Of a stretch of DNA of 64,000 nt, positions 20,881-29,417 are shown piece after piece. Below the pieces are notes generated by a model. The model did no database searches, had not been told where the DNA came from, and saw only the letters and a program-made list of their open reading frames with translations. Source of the stretch: Chloroflexota bacterium (lineage in GTDB: Bacteria > Chloroflexota > Anaerolineae > UBA2200); contig JACIWX010000005.1 of assembly GCA_014360755.1 (NCBI GenBank), positions 1-64,000 on the forward strand. The letters are read 5' to 3'. Positions within the stretch are counted from its first letter, which is position 1. Each line of letters opens with the position of its first letter. The position numbers were made by a program, and so were the translations under genes.

Positions 20881-22086
20881 TTACCACACGCTGAATTCAC
20901 CATGGGTTAAGCGCTCGGTAAACTGGTAGATATTCGCGAGTTCGTTCTCAATCACCTCTTCGACCGGTTTCCGTACGTCTTCCAAGTGTACACCGGGCTT
21001 GAGCACCAGTTGCGCTGAGGCGATGAGTGGTTTGTCAATGGGCTGGCCGATTTGGCTGCACAACCAGACATAGACTTCGGCAATGCCTGGTACGTGCTGG
21101 TAGATGTCATCAGCGATAAAGTGGGTGAGGAAGGTGTAGATTTTGCCCACGTGGGCGATGGGGTTTTTGCCTGCTGCCGCTTCAGTGCTCATGGGGCGAT
21201 TCAGGGCGATAACGCCGTTGACCTTATTGCCTCGCCCAACTTGTCCACAATCGCCTCCCTCGGCAGAGGTGCCCAGGACGGTCAGGTACATGCCATCTTC
21301 GCCGCGGCCTTCTACATCCAACGTATTCAGGTCAACGGTAACTTTGTCAAAGTTGCGCTTTTCATTGGCAACGAACTGTTCAATCATGGCCTTGATCTCG
21401 GCTTTGCGCGCGAAGTATGCTTTTTCGCTGGGCACGAAACGGTCAACAAAAGCCATTGCCACAGTGAGGATCAGCTCACGGTAGCGTCGGTAGCCCATGA
21501 CCTTGATGTCTTCGCCAGATTCGGGGAAAGCCCTCTTGAATTCTGGCGAGTTGAGATAGCGCTCGGTGGCTAGCACAATGCGCTCGGTCTCGGTCAAGGG
21601 GGCATAGCCTACGGCTGCCGATGTGTCATTAGCGCCGATGACCTCACGGTCAAAGATGTCCGTCAATTCTGGCGAACCTGGTTTAATTTCGTTTTGGAAA
21701 ACAATATGCGCCATAGGGTCAACAAAGCGCAGGTTTTTGCGCAGCCATTCTTGCGCTGTGGCAATAGCGATTTCCCCTACGGGGACCTTCTTGCCTTTGA
21801 ATTCGTAGATAGCGCGGTCTCCAAAGACCAGACGCATGGGCTCCTCTACCTTTCCTCCGCCGATACGGGGGGTAGTCTTGCCAGCGACCAGCAAGCCTTT
21901 GTCAATATTGTGGTGCACTACCCGCCCAAAGGTCTTGATGTATTCCCGGCACAGGCTGACCGATACTTCCTCCATGATGGCATCGCAAATCGAGTCAGGA
22001 TGGCCAACGCCTTTGCGCTCTACCAACTCCACGGCCTGGTTTTCCACAGGGGTCTTGTCCAGGCTTTCTACGGTGATGTTTCTCAT
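20881..22086 (-). CDS. S-adenosylmethionine synthetase, archaeal type
   Basis: A 401-residue enzyme that makes SAM from methionine and ATP. The sequence follows the archaeal MAT family and not the usual bacterial MetK: ERKGVGHPDSICDAIMEEVS, HHNIDKGLLVAGKT, IGGGKVEEPM, AEGGDCGQVGRGNKVNGVIALNRPMS-type region and the KNPIAHVGK motif. Catalytic His, Asp and Lys residues are in GHPDS and VGRGNKV. An AAGGAGGAG lies right before the ATG. It sits between the kinase and ahcY genes in the SAM operon, which fits its role. The family assignment is very secure. Confidence 0.93.
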   Translation of the reverse strand: MRNITVESLDKTPVENQAVELVERKGVGHPDSICDAIMEEVSVSLCREYIKTFGRVVHHNIDKGLLVAGKTTPRIGGGKVEEPMRLVFGDRAIYEFKGKKVPVGEIAIATAQEWLRKNLRFVDPMAHIVFQNEIKPGSPELTDIFDREVIGANDTSAAVGYAPLTETERIVLATERYLNSPEFKRAFPESGEDIKVMGYRRYRELILTVAMAFVDRFVPSEKAYFARKAEIKAMIEQFVANEKRNFDKVTVDLNTLDVEGRGEDGMYLTVLGTSAEGGDCGQVGRGNKVNGVIALNRPMSTEAAAGKNPIAHVGKIYTFLTHFIADDIYQHVPGIAEVYVWLCSQIGQPIDKPLIASAQLVLKPGVHLEDVRKPVEEVIENELANIYQFTERLTHGEFSVW

Positions 22087-22141
22087 GTGCTCCTCCTTTT
22101 TTATTCAGTGGGTATATCCATACACTTGCGTGCAGGGGTAC

Positions 22142-23110
22142 TCATTTCTTATGAGCGTTCAGATGCTCGCACTGATCGCTCCAAGGGCATGTAGGTTCAA
22201 AATTGGTGAAATCTTTGAACTCGCGATAGCGTGCCATAATGTCCTGCATGGTCAGGGTGCGTAGCCGTTCGACGCCGAAATCCTCCACCGTGAAGGAAGC
22301 CACAACACTGCCATGGATGATGGCCCGTTTGATTTCCTCCTTGCCAATGCGTTCCTGCTGTGCCAGGTAACCGATGAATCCGCCCGCGAAGGAATCCCCT
22401 GCCCCGGTGGGATCCTGGATTTTTTCCAAGGGGTAGGCTGGGGCAAAGAAGAAGGACCTTCTCGGTTCATCTCCATTGGCGAACAGAGATGCACCGTACT
22501 CGCCTTTCTTGACCACCAGTGCTTTGGGGCCCTGGCTGAGGATCTTGCGTGCGGCACGGACGAGGCTGAAGGTGTTGGCATATTGACGCGCTTCTGCTTC
22601 GTTCATGAGCACGATATCCACGGCAGCAATGGCTTGGCTAAGCACTTCCTTGCGGTAGTTGATCCAATAGTTCATTGTGTCCAGTACCGTCAATTTCGGC
22701 TTGCGGATTTGTGATAGCACCTCCAGTTGCAACACCGGATCAATATTCGCTAGAAAGACATACTCCGAATTCCGATATGATTCTGGCAAGTCCGGGTGGA
22801 AGTTGGCGAACACATTCAGTTGTGTGTCCAATGTCTCGGCGGTGTTCATGTCATAACTGTAGCGTCCAGACCAACGGAAAGTTTTCCCTTCTACCACTTG
22901 CAAGCCGTCGAGGTTGATGCCGCGTTGTTTGAGAAAATCAATGTGTTCTTTGGGAAAATCTGTCCCTACCACGGCGACCAAGTTTACTTGGTCATAGAGT
23001 TGGGCAGCGGCTGAGAAATAGGTGGCTGAACCGCCCAAAGAGTCCTTTGCTTTGCCAAAAGGTGTTTGAATGGAATCCAGGGCAACCGAACCGACAACTA
23101 GAATGCTCAA
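22142..23110 (-). CDS. PfkB-family carbohydrate/nucleoside kinase
   Basis: A 322-residue ribokinase-fold kinase. The N-terminal substrate lid begins MSILVVGSVALDSI with the SLGGSATYFSAAA glycine pair, and the C-terminal DPTGAGDSFAGGFIGYL motif carries the catalytic Asp and anion hole. Substrate is not shown by sequence. Its position between core MetE and SAM synthetase, next to ahcY and mtnA, suggests it removes adenosine released by ahcY (adenosine kinase) or acts in methylthioadenosine salvage. The start is TTG at 23110, preceded by AAGGAGAAGG. A generic sugar kinase is the alternative. Confidence 0.85.
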   Translation of the reverse strand: MSILVVGSVALDSIQTPFGKAKDSLGGSATYFSAAAQLYDQVNLVAVVGTDFPKEHIDFLKQRGINLDGLQVVEGKTFRWSGRYSYDMNTAETLDTQLNVFANFHPDLPESYRNSEYVFLANIDPVLQLEVLSQIRKPKLTVLDTMNYWINYRKEVLSQAIAAVDIVLMNEAEARQYANTFSLVRAARKILSQGPKALVVKKGEYGASLFANGDEPRRSFFFAPAYPLEKIQDPTGAGDSFAGGFIGYLAQQERIGKEEIKRAIIHGSVVASFTVEDFGVERLRTLTMQDIMARYREFKDFTNFEPTCPWSDQCEHLNAHKK

Positions 23111-23145
23111 TGTTCCTTCTCCTTGTGGTGGAAATAGGCTTGCTC

Positions 23146-24192
23146 TTATGCAGTAACGTATCGTGCGCGCATTCGTGCCGATACTTCAGCAGTTAGTTCC
23201 AAAATGCGCTCGGCTGTGTGGCAATCGAGAGAGCCAGTGCCACAGGACGGCGTGACTAAGCCAGCAGCCAGCAGTTTATCTTGGGAGATTCCCTTCTTCA
23301 TTAGCAAATCCATTGCTTTGTGCAGGCGTTCCAACAAGCTCTCGGCGGTTTCCCCCTCCACATCTGGGCTTGCCGGGATAATGCCCCAGGCGATGATCCC
23401 GCCGCGCTCCAAAAAGGCAGCAACGGCATCTGGGTAAAGCGCCAGGGATTCTGCATATTGGTAAGCATCCAGGCTTAGAATGTCCACTGAGGTATCTAGG
23501 AGAACGGACCAATCTGTGTTGCCGCAGCAATGCACACCCTTTAGCCCTCTGATGCCAGCGAAGACTTCTTCGAGCAGTGTGATGACCTGGTCTCGGCTCA
23601 GGGAGACAAAAGCTGAACCAAAGGAACTCATATAGGGTTCATCCACGAAGATAATGGTTTGCGGTGCGATAGCGCTGAGTTGTTGTTCCTGCCAGGCTGC
23701 TTTGAGGCGCAGGTGCTTGGCTACTGCATCCGCCATGACCTCATCATAAAGCAGCGGGCGGCGATTTTGGTCGGTAACTACCAGCCCCCAACTGATGGGG
23801 CCTGTTACTTGTCCTTTGATTGCCACGGGCGCTGCTTGCAACAAGCCTTCAGTATTGAGCAGGTGATGTAGCCCCGCAGCATACTGTGGGCTTAACCTTC
23901 CGTACTCCAAATCATTCTGCAGGTAGGCAAGATACAGGCGCTCCAGGTCGCGGTCTAAGTCTTGCGTGCGGTCTACATAGATGCGTTCTGCAGCAAGGTC
24001 TATCACAACGCCCGGAAAATTTTCCGAGAATTGCGCATACATGTTCTCTTGATAGGAGCGTTTGGGCAGTTGTGGCCAGACAGGTATCTGCGGCAGGTAT
24101 TTCAATGTCCAATCCCAAGCCTCTGTGACATTGCTCAAGGGGAGACTGCCCAAAGCTGCGGGTAACCAAGCGGGGTGAAACTTGTCTGGCAT
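23146..24192 (-). CDS. Core-MetE type methionine synthase (UROD/MetE-like)
   Basis: A 348-residue TIM-barrel protein matching the C-terminal catalytic half of cobalamin-independent methionine synthase. The zinc ligands are recognisable: GVHCCGNTDW (His-x-Cys) and the later PSCGTGSL Cys. It lacks the N-terminal MetE half. Such core-MetE proteins are known to make methionine from homocysteine using a corrinoid methyl donor instead of methyl-folate. Start ATG 24192 is chosen because AAAGGAAG lies just before it; an ATG 7 codons upstream has no ribosome site. It lies 17 bases after mtnA. Another UROD-like methyltransferase is the alternative. Confidence 0.8.
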   Translation of the reverse strand: MPDKFHPAWLPAALGSLPLSNVTEAWDWTLKYLPQIPVWPQLPKRSYQENMYAQFSENFPGVVIDLAAERIYVDRTQDLDRDLERLYLAYLQNDLEYGRLSPQYAAGLHHLLNTEGLLQAAPVAIKGQVTGPISWGLVVTDQNRRPLLYDEVMADAVAKHLRLKAAWQEQQLSAIAPQTIIFVDEPYMSSFGSAFVSLSRDQVITLLEEVFAGIRGLKGVHCCGNTDWSVLLDTSVDILSLDAYQYAESLALYPDAVAAFLERGGIIAWGIIPASPDVEGETAESLLERLHKAMDLLMKKGISQDKLLAAGLVTPSCGTGSLDCHTAERILELTAEVSARMRARYVTA

Positions 24193-24209
24193 ATTTGCTT
24201 CCTTTCTCT

Positions 24210-25316
24210 TCATTCGTTGTAGGAAAAATTCGTATTCTTGTCTTGTGGGAAGCGAGGTGGTCCTTGCGCACTGCGCTCCGTAGCGCTGCTCTTGGCTCGC
24301 TTCAGCCCCAGAGTGAAGGGCGGGTAGACAATGCCCTCTTCTGTAACGATGCCCGTGACATAACGATGGGGGGTAACATCAAAAGCGGGGTGCGCCGCTC
24401 GGATTCCCTCGGCGCAGATGGGCACTCCACGGATATGCGTCACCTCGCAAGGATCGCGTTCCTCAATGGGGATGTGCGCGCCGCTGGCAATGCTCAAGTC
24501 TATGGTGGAGGTAGGCGCAACGGAATAAAAGGGGATGCCGTTCTCCTTCGCCAACACCGCCAAAGAGTAGGTGCCGATTTTGTTTGCCACGTCACCGTTG
24601 GCAGCAATGCGGTCCGCTCCGACCAGTACAATATCCACCTTGCCTCGGTACATGAAATGACCAGCCATATTGTCCGTGATAAGGGTACAAGGGATGCCGG
24701 CCTGCTGCAGTTCCCAGGCAGTCAACCGGGCTCCTTGGAGGAATGGCCGCGTTTCGTCCACCCAGACATGGATGCGTTTGCCCTGTTCGTGAGCAGCACG
24801 CACTACACCCAAGGCGGTGCCATAATCCACGACAGCCAATGCGCCGGTATTGCAGTGGGTCAGGATATTGTCGCCATCCTGAATGAGCGTTGCGCCGTGT
24901 GCACCTATACGCTTGTTGACCTCGACATCTTCATCCGCTATGCGCTGCGCTTCTTGCACAACCGCGTTGACCACCTGTTCGGCAGTCTTCCATTGAGGGC
25001 TGTTGGCTACTTCGCTCATGCGCTGAATCGCCCAGAAGAGGTTCACCGCAGTGGGGCGTGTTTGCGCGAGCAGGTCGGCAGCGCGCTCGAATTCGGCGAG
25101 CACCTGTGCTCGCGAACTGGCCGGGCAGTGTGTGACTGCCAGCGCTAAGCCGAAAGCGGCCGCAGCGCCAATGGCTGGGGCACCACGGATTTTCATCGTT
25201 TTAATTGCTTCGGCGACATCGCGGTAATCCGTGTACTCCAAAACAACGAACTCGTGCGGCAATCGTTGTTGATCAATAAGCCTGACCTTGCCATCATGCC
25301 ATTCGATCGTACGCAC
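24210..25316 (-). CDS. mtnA: S-methyl-5-thioribose-1-phosphate isomerase
   Basis: A 368-residue enzyme that converts methylthioribose 1-phosphate to methylthioribulose 1-phosphate in methionine salvage. The [18 protein letters not shown] loop, [10 protein letters not shown] with its catalytic Cys, and [19 protein letters not shown] with the catalytic Asp are diagnostic. Start GTG 25316 follows AGGAGG; upstream in-frame codons to 25445 lie inside the riboswitch and terminator and are not translated. It is the first gene of the SAM operon. Related eIF2B-like ribose 1,5-bisphosphate isomerases are excluded by the motif match. Confidence 0.92.
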   Translation of the reverse strand: MRTIEWHDGKVRLIDQQRLPHEFVVLEYTDYRDVAEAIKTMKIRGAPAIGAAAAFGLALAVTHCPASSRAQVLAEFERAADLLAQTRPTAVNLFWAIQRMSEVANSPQWKTAEQVVNAVVQEAQRIADEDVEVNKRIGAHGATLIQDGDNILTHCNTGALAVVDYGTALGVVRAAHEQGKRIHVWVDETRPFLQGARLTAWELQQAGIPCTLITDNMAGHFMYRGKVDIVLVGADRIAANGDVANKIGTYSLAVLAKENGIPFYSVAPTSTIDLSIASGAHIPIEERDPCEVTHIRGVPICAEGIRAAHPAFDVTPHRYVTGIVTEEGIVYPPFTLGLKRAKSSATERSAQGPPRFPQDKNTNFSYNE

Positions 25317-25336
25317 CCATCCTCCTTGTTTCAGGC

Positions 25337-25364
25337 AAAAAAATTCTCTCCCGATGGGAGAGAA
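25337..25364 (-). terminator. Regulated intrinsic terminator of the SAM riboswitch
   Basis: On the minus strand a perfect 9-bp stem (25356-25364 with 25344-25352) with a 3-base loop is followed by seven U. The 5' arm can instead pair with the 3' strand of riboswitch helix P1 (12 of 13 positions), the classic antiterminator choice. Confidence 0.9.
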
Positions 25365-25377
25365 GGTATGAGCTTCC

Positions 25378-25579
25378 CTCTCATCTTTCAGTCCCTTTAG
25401 CCTTCTCATACAGCCAAGGGCTGCCGGAATTGGCACCATAAGCAATCACTTGGTTCTAGTCTACTGGTCGTAGATCTAACCTTTGTCCTTAGACTATCCG
25501 ACCAGAGGCTCATTGACTAGTGACCGCTCTGGTTGCCGGGGTTTCACTGGGCCGGTCCCTCCACCCCTCTAGATAAGAG
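25378..25579 (-). promoter_or_regulatory. SAM-I (S-box) riboswitch
   Basis: The minus-strand leader carries the SAM-I consensus in order: P1 5' strand CTCTTATC (25572-25579), AGAGGGGTGGAGGGAC, GGCCCAGTGAAACCCCGGCA, then GGTGCCAATTCCGGCAGC, and GAAAGATGAGAG closing P1 (25378-25385). A long P3-P4 insert makes it about 200 bases. It is known that SAM binding stabilises P1 and frees the downstream terminator, so high SAM should turn off mtnA, core MetE, the kinase, SAM synthetase and ahcY. It fills most of the 326-base gap 25317-25642. Confidence 0.95.
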
Positions 25580-25612
25580 TGAGCACCAATCATTCAGTTT
25601 GTGAATACAACC

Positions 25613-25641
25613 ATACTAGCATAGAAGTGCGGATTTGTCAA
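25613..25641 (-). promoter_or_regulatory. Promoter of the SAM-cycle operon
   Basis: Minus-strand TTGACA (25636-25641) with 17-base spacer and TAGTAT (25613-25618). Transcription would start near 25606, about 25 bases before riboswitch helix P1. The -35 box abuts the rfbB stop codon. Confidence 0.75.
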
Positions 25642-25642
25642 A

Positions 25643-26665
25643 CTATTTCAGCACCTGGCGCTGGCCATAGTTCCTCTCGTAGTATTCCCGGTAGTGCTCA
25701 CCAGATTTGATCTTGCGCCACCACCACTCGTTCTCCACATACCAGCGCACGGTCTTTTCCAGCGCCTGCTCGAAGGTATGGGCAGAACGCCAGCCTAACG
25801 CTTTTAACTTATCGCAGTTGAGGGAGTAGCGGCGGTCATGCCCCGGGCGGTCGGTTACGTGCTGAATCAGGCTCTCTGGCTTGTTCAGCAGTTTGAGGAT
25901 CATGCGCGCCATGTCGATGTTGCGGGTTTCCACGCCTGTGCCCACGTTGTACACCTCACCGGGCTTGCCCTTGTGCAAGACGATGTCAATAGCTTCGCAG
26001 TGATCCCATACGTACTGGTAATCGCGCATCTGCTGGCCATCACCATAGATGGGCAAGGGAAGGTTGTCAAGGGCATTGGTGATAAATAATGGCACGACCT
26101 TTTCCGGATATTGATAAGGGCCGATGTTATTGGAACCGCGGGTGATGGTGGTAGGCACGCCAAAGCTGATGAAGTAGGCATAGACCATGAGGTCACCGCC
26201 CGCTTTGCTGGCGGCATACGGGCTGCGCGCCGCGAGCATATCGCTCTCGCGTGAGGAGCCTTGTAACACCTCGCCATAGACTTCATCGGTGGAAACCTGG
26301 TGGTAGCGTTCGATGCCGAATTTTTTGGCTGCTTCTAGCAGCACATACGTGCCATAGACATCGGTCTGGATAAAACTGCCGGGCGACATCAAAGAGCGGT
26401 CCACGTGGGTTTCGGCAGCAAAATTGACAATGGCGTCAATCTTGTACTGACGCATCGTTTCCTCAACCCTGTCCATGTCGCAGATGTCGCCATGGACAAA
26501 GGCATAGCGTGGGTCACGCTCTAACCCTTTCAGGTTATCCAGGTTGCCGGCGTAGGTCAGTTTGTCATAGACGACCACGCGATAGTCCGAATATCTCTCC
26601 AGGATATAATGCACAAAGTTGCTGCCGATGAAGCCGGCTCCGCCGGCGATGAGTAGGTTGCGCAA
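25643..26665 (-). CDS. rfbB: dTDP-glucose 4,6-dehydratase
   Basis: A 340-residue short-chain dehydrogenase that makes dTDP-4-keto-6-deoxyglucose. GGAGFIGSNFVHYIL is the NAD loop, VSTDEVYGE holds the Thr-Asp-Glu triad, SPYAASKAGGD holds Tyr and Lys, and RGSNNIGPYQYPEK is diagnostic of RmlB. The first codon is TTG, preceded by AGGAGGAG. It starts 5 bases after the TPR gene, implying coupling. RmlA is further upstream on the same strand (30912-31976); RmlC and RmlD are not in the window, so the end sugar could be dTDP-rhamnose or another deoxyhexose. Confidence 0.95.
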   Translation of the reverse strand: MRNLLIAGGAGFIGSNFVHYILERYSDYRVVVYDKLTYAGNLDNLKGLERDPRYAFVHGDICDMDRVEETMRQYKIDAIVNFAAETHVDRSLMSPGSFIQTDVYGTYVLLEAAKKFGIERYHQVSTDEVYGEVLQGSSRESDMLAARSPYAASKAGGDLMVYAYFISFGVPTTITRGSNNIGPYQYPEKVVPLFITNALDNLPLPIYGDGQQMRDYQYVWDHCEAIDIVLHKGKPGEVYNVGTGVETRNIDMARMILKLLNKPESLIQHVTDRPGHDRRYSLNCDKLKALGWRSAHTFEQALEKTVRWYVENEWWWRKIKSGEHYREYYERNYGQRQVLK

Positions 26666-26670
26666 AATAA

Positions 26671-28056
26671 TTACTCCTCCTCTGGTTTGCTTTTGCTACC
26701 TGTTTCGTACCCTTGGGTAGGCTCTGCTACTTGAGATACTGGCATGGCTATTCGGGAAAGCACATTTCTAGAGGCCTCAACTCCTCTAGGGATCTTGATC
26801 TCCTCAAAGAGCGCTATCGCTTCCTCCAGGACTTGCTCTGCCAGGTCTGTTTGCCCTTGCGCGGCATAGGTCAAGCCTATGCGATAGAGCGTCCAAGCAG
26901 CAGTATAACGATCTTTTATCTCCCGGCTCATTGCTAATGCAATGTGGTAAAGATGCTGTGCCTGCTCGTACTGAGCTAGGAGGCGATGCACGTCGCCGAG
27001 GGCTTTTATGGTGTTGGCTTCGCCGAGGCGGGCGCCGATCTCCTGATAGATGGGGAGGGCCTGTTCGTAGCGCTGGCGTGCCTGCTCGTACTGAGCTAGG
27101 AGGCGATGCACGTCGCCGAGGGCTTTTATGGTGTTGGCTTCGCCGAGGCGGGCGCCGATCTCCTGATAGATAGGGAGGGCCTGCTTATAGCTATCAATGG
27201 CCAGAGACCATTGGTAGGACCGGGTATAAGCTTCTGCCAGTCTGGTCAGAAATTCTGCTTCTTTGCTCTTATCCCCCAACTCGTTGTAAAGTCTGCTCGC
27301 TTCACGGAAATAGGAGACTGCGGCGCCCTTATCTCGGAAGGACAAATAGGCTTCTCCGAGTTGCTCTAGCACCTCAGCCAATCTTTGTTTCTCCATTGTT
27401 GTGAGTTGCTCGCGACGGCGCTGAAGTTCATTCAGCCTATCCTGCAGAAGGTCAATGAGCTCCTCGGTGTGGGCTTGGCGAGGCAGAGCAATAGACATGG
27501 GGACACTTAGCCCTTCCTCTGTTCTGGAGATGGCTGCTTCTGCAGGAGCAAGACGGAAGGTGAACAATGCGCCGAAAAAGTCAAAGAAATCTGGCGCCCC
27601 ATGTGCCAGGCGATCCATCGCATAGTCGCTCAGCCACAGCGTAATCGGGATGGGGAAAGTGATAGCTAGGTTGTCTCGCTGAAGGTTCAGGGTGGCGAGG
27701 AAAAGCGGAACCTGGCTGCCAGGGCGTGGAGGCAGCTCTATAGAGCCCTCCAAACCAACGATGGCCAGAGCTATTTCCTGAGCATGCTGGCTGAGCAAAC
27801 GTGTCAGTTCGCTATCTCGGCGCAATTCCTCATAGAGGCTGGGTAACTGACGTTGAGAATAGTCCAATTTCTTCAGTTCTAGTCCTTCCTGGAGCAAGTC
27901 ATCGCGCAGTGCAGCAATAACACCATCGCGCTGGAAGGGAGAGTTGATGCGCACCAGCCCTAAAGCAAAGTGGCCACGGTGGGTGAGGAGAAAGCGCTTT
28001 AGTTTTTCGTATTCTGTTGGTCCCTTTTCGCTACGGGGAGGGTGAGGATAAGCCAA
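26671..28056 (-). CDS. TPR-repeat protein, partner of the upstream P-loop ATPase
   Basis: A 461-residue cytoplasmic protein. Residues 1-170 form an alpha/beta domain including FPIPITLWLSDYAMDRLA and APDFFDFFGALF, a region found in front of TPR arrays in Chloroflexota STAND-like proteins. After a coiled coil (about 195-225) come five or more TPR units with a 40-residue period. Two units are nearly identical, from a recent 120-bp duplication. The last 30 residues are low complexity. The start is TTG 28056, 26 bases inside the ATPase gene, so the pair is coupled. I do not recognise a precise function; signalling or conflict scaffolding is a guess. Confidence 0.7.
   Translation of the reverse strand: MAYPHPPRSEKGPTEYEKLKRFLLTHRGHFALGLVRINSPFQRDGVIAALRDDLLQEGLELKKLDYSQRQLPSLYEELRRDSELTRLLSQHAQEIALAIVGLEGSIELPPRPGSQVPLFLATLNLQRDNLAITFPIPITLWLSDYAMDRLAHGAPDFFDFFGALFTFRLAPAEAAISRTEEGLSVPMSIALPRQAHTEELIDLLQDRLNELQRRREQLTTMEKQRLAEVLEQLGEAYLSFRDKGAAVSYFREASRLYNELGDKSKEAEFLTRLAEAYTRSYQWSLAIDSYKQALPIYQEIGARLGEANTIKALGDVHRLLAQYEQARQRYEQALPIYQEIGARLGEANTIKALGDVHRLLAQYEQAQHLYHIALAMSREIKDRYTAAWTLYRIGLTYAAQGQTDLAEQVLEEAIALFEEIKIPRGVEASRNVLSRIAMPVSQVAEPTQGYETGSKSKPEEE
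26958..27183. repeat. Two 106-bp direct copies, 120 bp apart, within the TPR gene
   Basis: 26958-27063 and 27078-27183 differ at a single base (27052/27172). The offset is exactly 120 bp, one 40-residue TPR unit, so the duplication keeps frame. The near identity points to recent duplication or gene conversion. Confidence 0.95.
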
Positions 28057-29359
28057 GTTTACGTTTTTCCTCCTTCAGAGCGTCTTGGAACTCTCTGATG
28101 CCAAGTACCAGTGGATGAACGTCTGCCCAACGGTCTTCAGTATAATTGTACTCCAAAACATCGCGCCGGAACAGCAATTGCCTATGTTCCGCATCGTTGG
28201 CAACGGTTTTGTTCAAGTGGACGCGTGCCAGTAATGAGTACTGGTTGATCCCGATCTCTCGTGAGAATTGGGAACGCACGGTTTGAGCCGCACGCTCGAC
28301 CGCTTGCCTGCTGACTTGCTGATCGCTGACCAATAGTGCCTCTTGGGTGAGATGCATCAGGTCGCGGATACAGCCTCCGCTCATCTTGGCTAATTCACGG
28401 GCCAGTGTCTTGTCCTCAAAAAGGGTTTCGACATCCAAGCGTTTCTGCAACGCTTGCGTCATAGCATCAATGCCCTCTTCGCAATCATCCCCGTTGCGCT
28501 TGCGCACTTTGATCATGGGCAGGATTTCGAGGGCAAAGCGCTCTCTCACACTGTCGCCAATGGGGGCATAGATGAGCGAGATAGGAACAGTGTAGATGAC
28601 ATGGCAGTGGATGCCTCGGAGAATATCGGCGCTCTTCAGCAGCAATTGATCGGCAATCTCAGGCTGATAGCGGTCCATGTTGTCAAAAATGAGCAGTAGG
28701 CCGCGTTGCTTTTTCTCGCGCAGGGTGGCGTAAGCAGTGTCCAAAAGGAGGTTGATATTGTCCACTAGTGCTTTGGGATAACGTTGAACGGTTTCCCTGA
28801 TTTCTGTTTTGCTCTTGCCTCCGGCGCGGATGCCCGAGGTTAAGGCGATCATCAATTTGGCAAAGATAGGTATCTCTGCCCCGACTTGTCCACTAACCCC
28901 AATACTAGCTTCGAGCTCCTTGTCCTGGATGTTGGTAACTTCTTTAAACCAGTTTCGTATGTATTCTAGCGTTTTGGCATCCAAGGGCCAATTCCGAGCC
29001 CGGAACTCGCTCTCGATGAGCCGAGCCACTAAGAGCAACAAATCGGGATAGTCCACATCAAAGGGGTCCAGTTCCTGATCCACCCGCGTGTAGATGGTCA
29101 GGTAACCCTGAGCTTCGGCCCACTTTTTGACGCAATACAGTTCTGTGGATTTGCCACAGCCACGGTGGCCAGCCAAAGCAATATAGGCATATTCGCCACC
29201 GCTGGTGTAACTTTCTAAACGGCGTCCAATGCGCTTGTCCAAAGCCATGCCACGAATTTGGGAGAAATCTTGGTAACGTGAGTCGCCTGGCTCCAGTGGT
29301 TCATCAGGCCGGCAGACACGGATGGCTTCGGTAATATCTGTCGCTGCCTTTATTGCCAT
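28031..29359 (-). CDS. P-loop ATPase (AAA/STAND-like), partner of the TPR protein
   Basis: A 442-residue protein. Walker A is GHRGCGKST near residue 65 and Walker B is LLLIFDNMDR near residue 225, with a following DQLLLKSADIL and HVIYTVPISLIY sensor strand. A C-terminal winged-helix-like region (about 300-430) is likely. The design resembles ORC/STAND ATPases that read a signal and switch state. Start ATG 29359 has AAAGGAG in front; an ATG 7 codons earlier does not. It overlaps the TPR gene by 26 bases. The function is unknown; the pair could be a split STAND regulator lying among sugar nucleotide genes. Confidence 0.7.
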   Translation of the reverse strand: MAIKAATDITEAIRVCRPDEPLEPGDSRYQDFSQIRGMALDKRIGRRLESYTSGGEYAYIALAGHRGCGKSTELYCVKKWAEAQGYLTIYTRVDQELDPFDVDYPDLLLLVARLIESEFRARNWPLDAKTLEYIRNWFKEVTNIQDKELEASIGVSGQVGAEIPIFAKLMIALTSGIRAGGKSKTEIRETVQRYPKALVDNINLLLDTAYATLREKKQRGLLLIFDNMDRYQPEIADQLLLKSADILRGIHCHVIYTVPISLIYAPIGDSVRERFALEILPMIKVRKRNGDDCEEGIDAMTQALQKRLDVETLFEDKTLARELAKMSGGCIRDLMHLTQEALLVSDQQVSRQAVERAAQTVRSQFSREIGINQYSLLARVHLNKTVANDAEHRQLLFRRDVLEYNYTEDRWADVHPLVLGIREFQDALKEEKRKLGLSSPSP

Positions 29360-29417
29360 GGATTCTCCTTTCAGATTCATAAGGCGCTAATATGCCTGCT
29401 GCTAACCCTATGTCGAG

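Noticed and set aside
25317-25445. In-frame N-terminal extension of mtnA to 25445
   Set aside because: The extension reads through the riboswitch P1 strand and the terminator; GTG 25316 after AGGAGG is the start.
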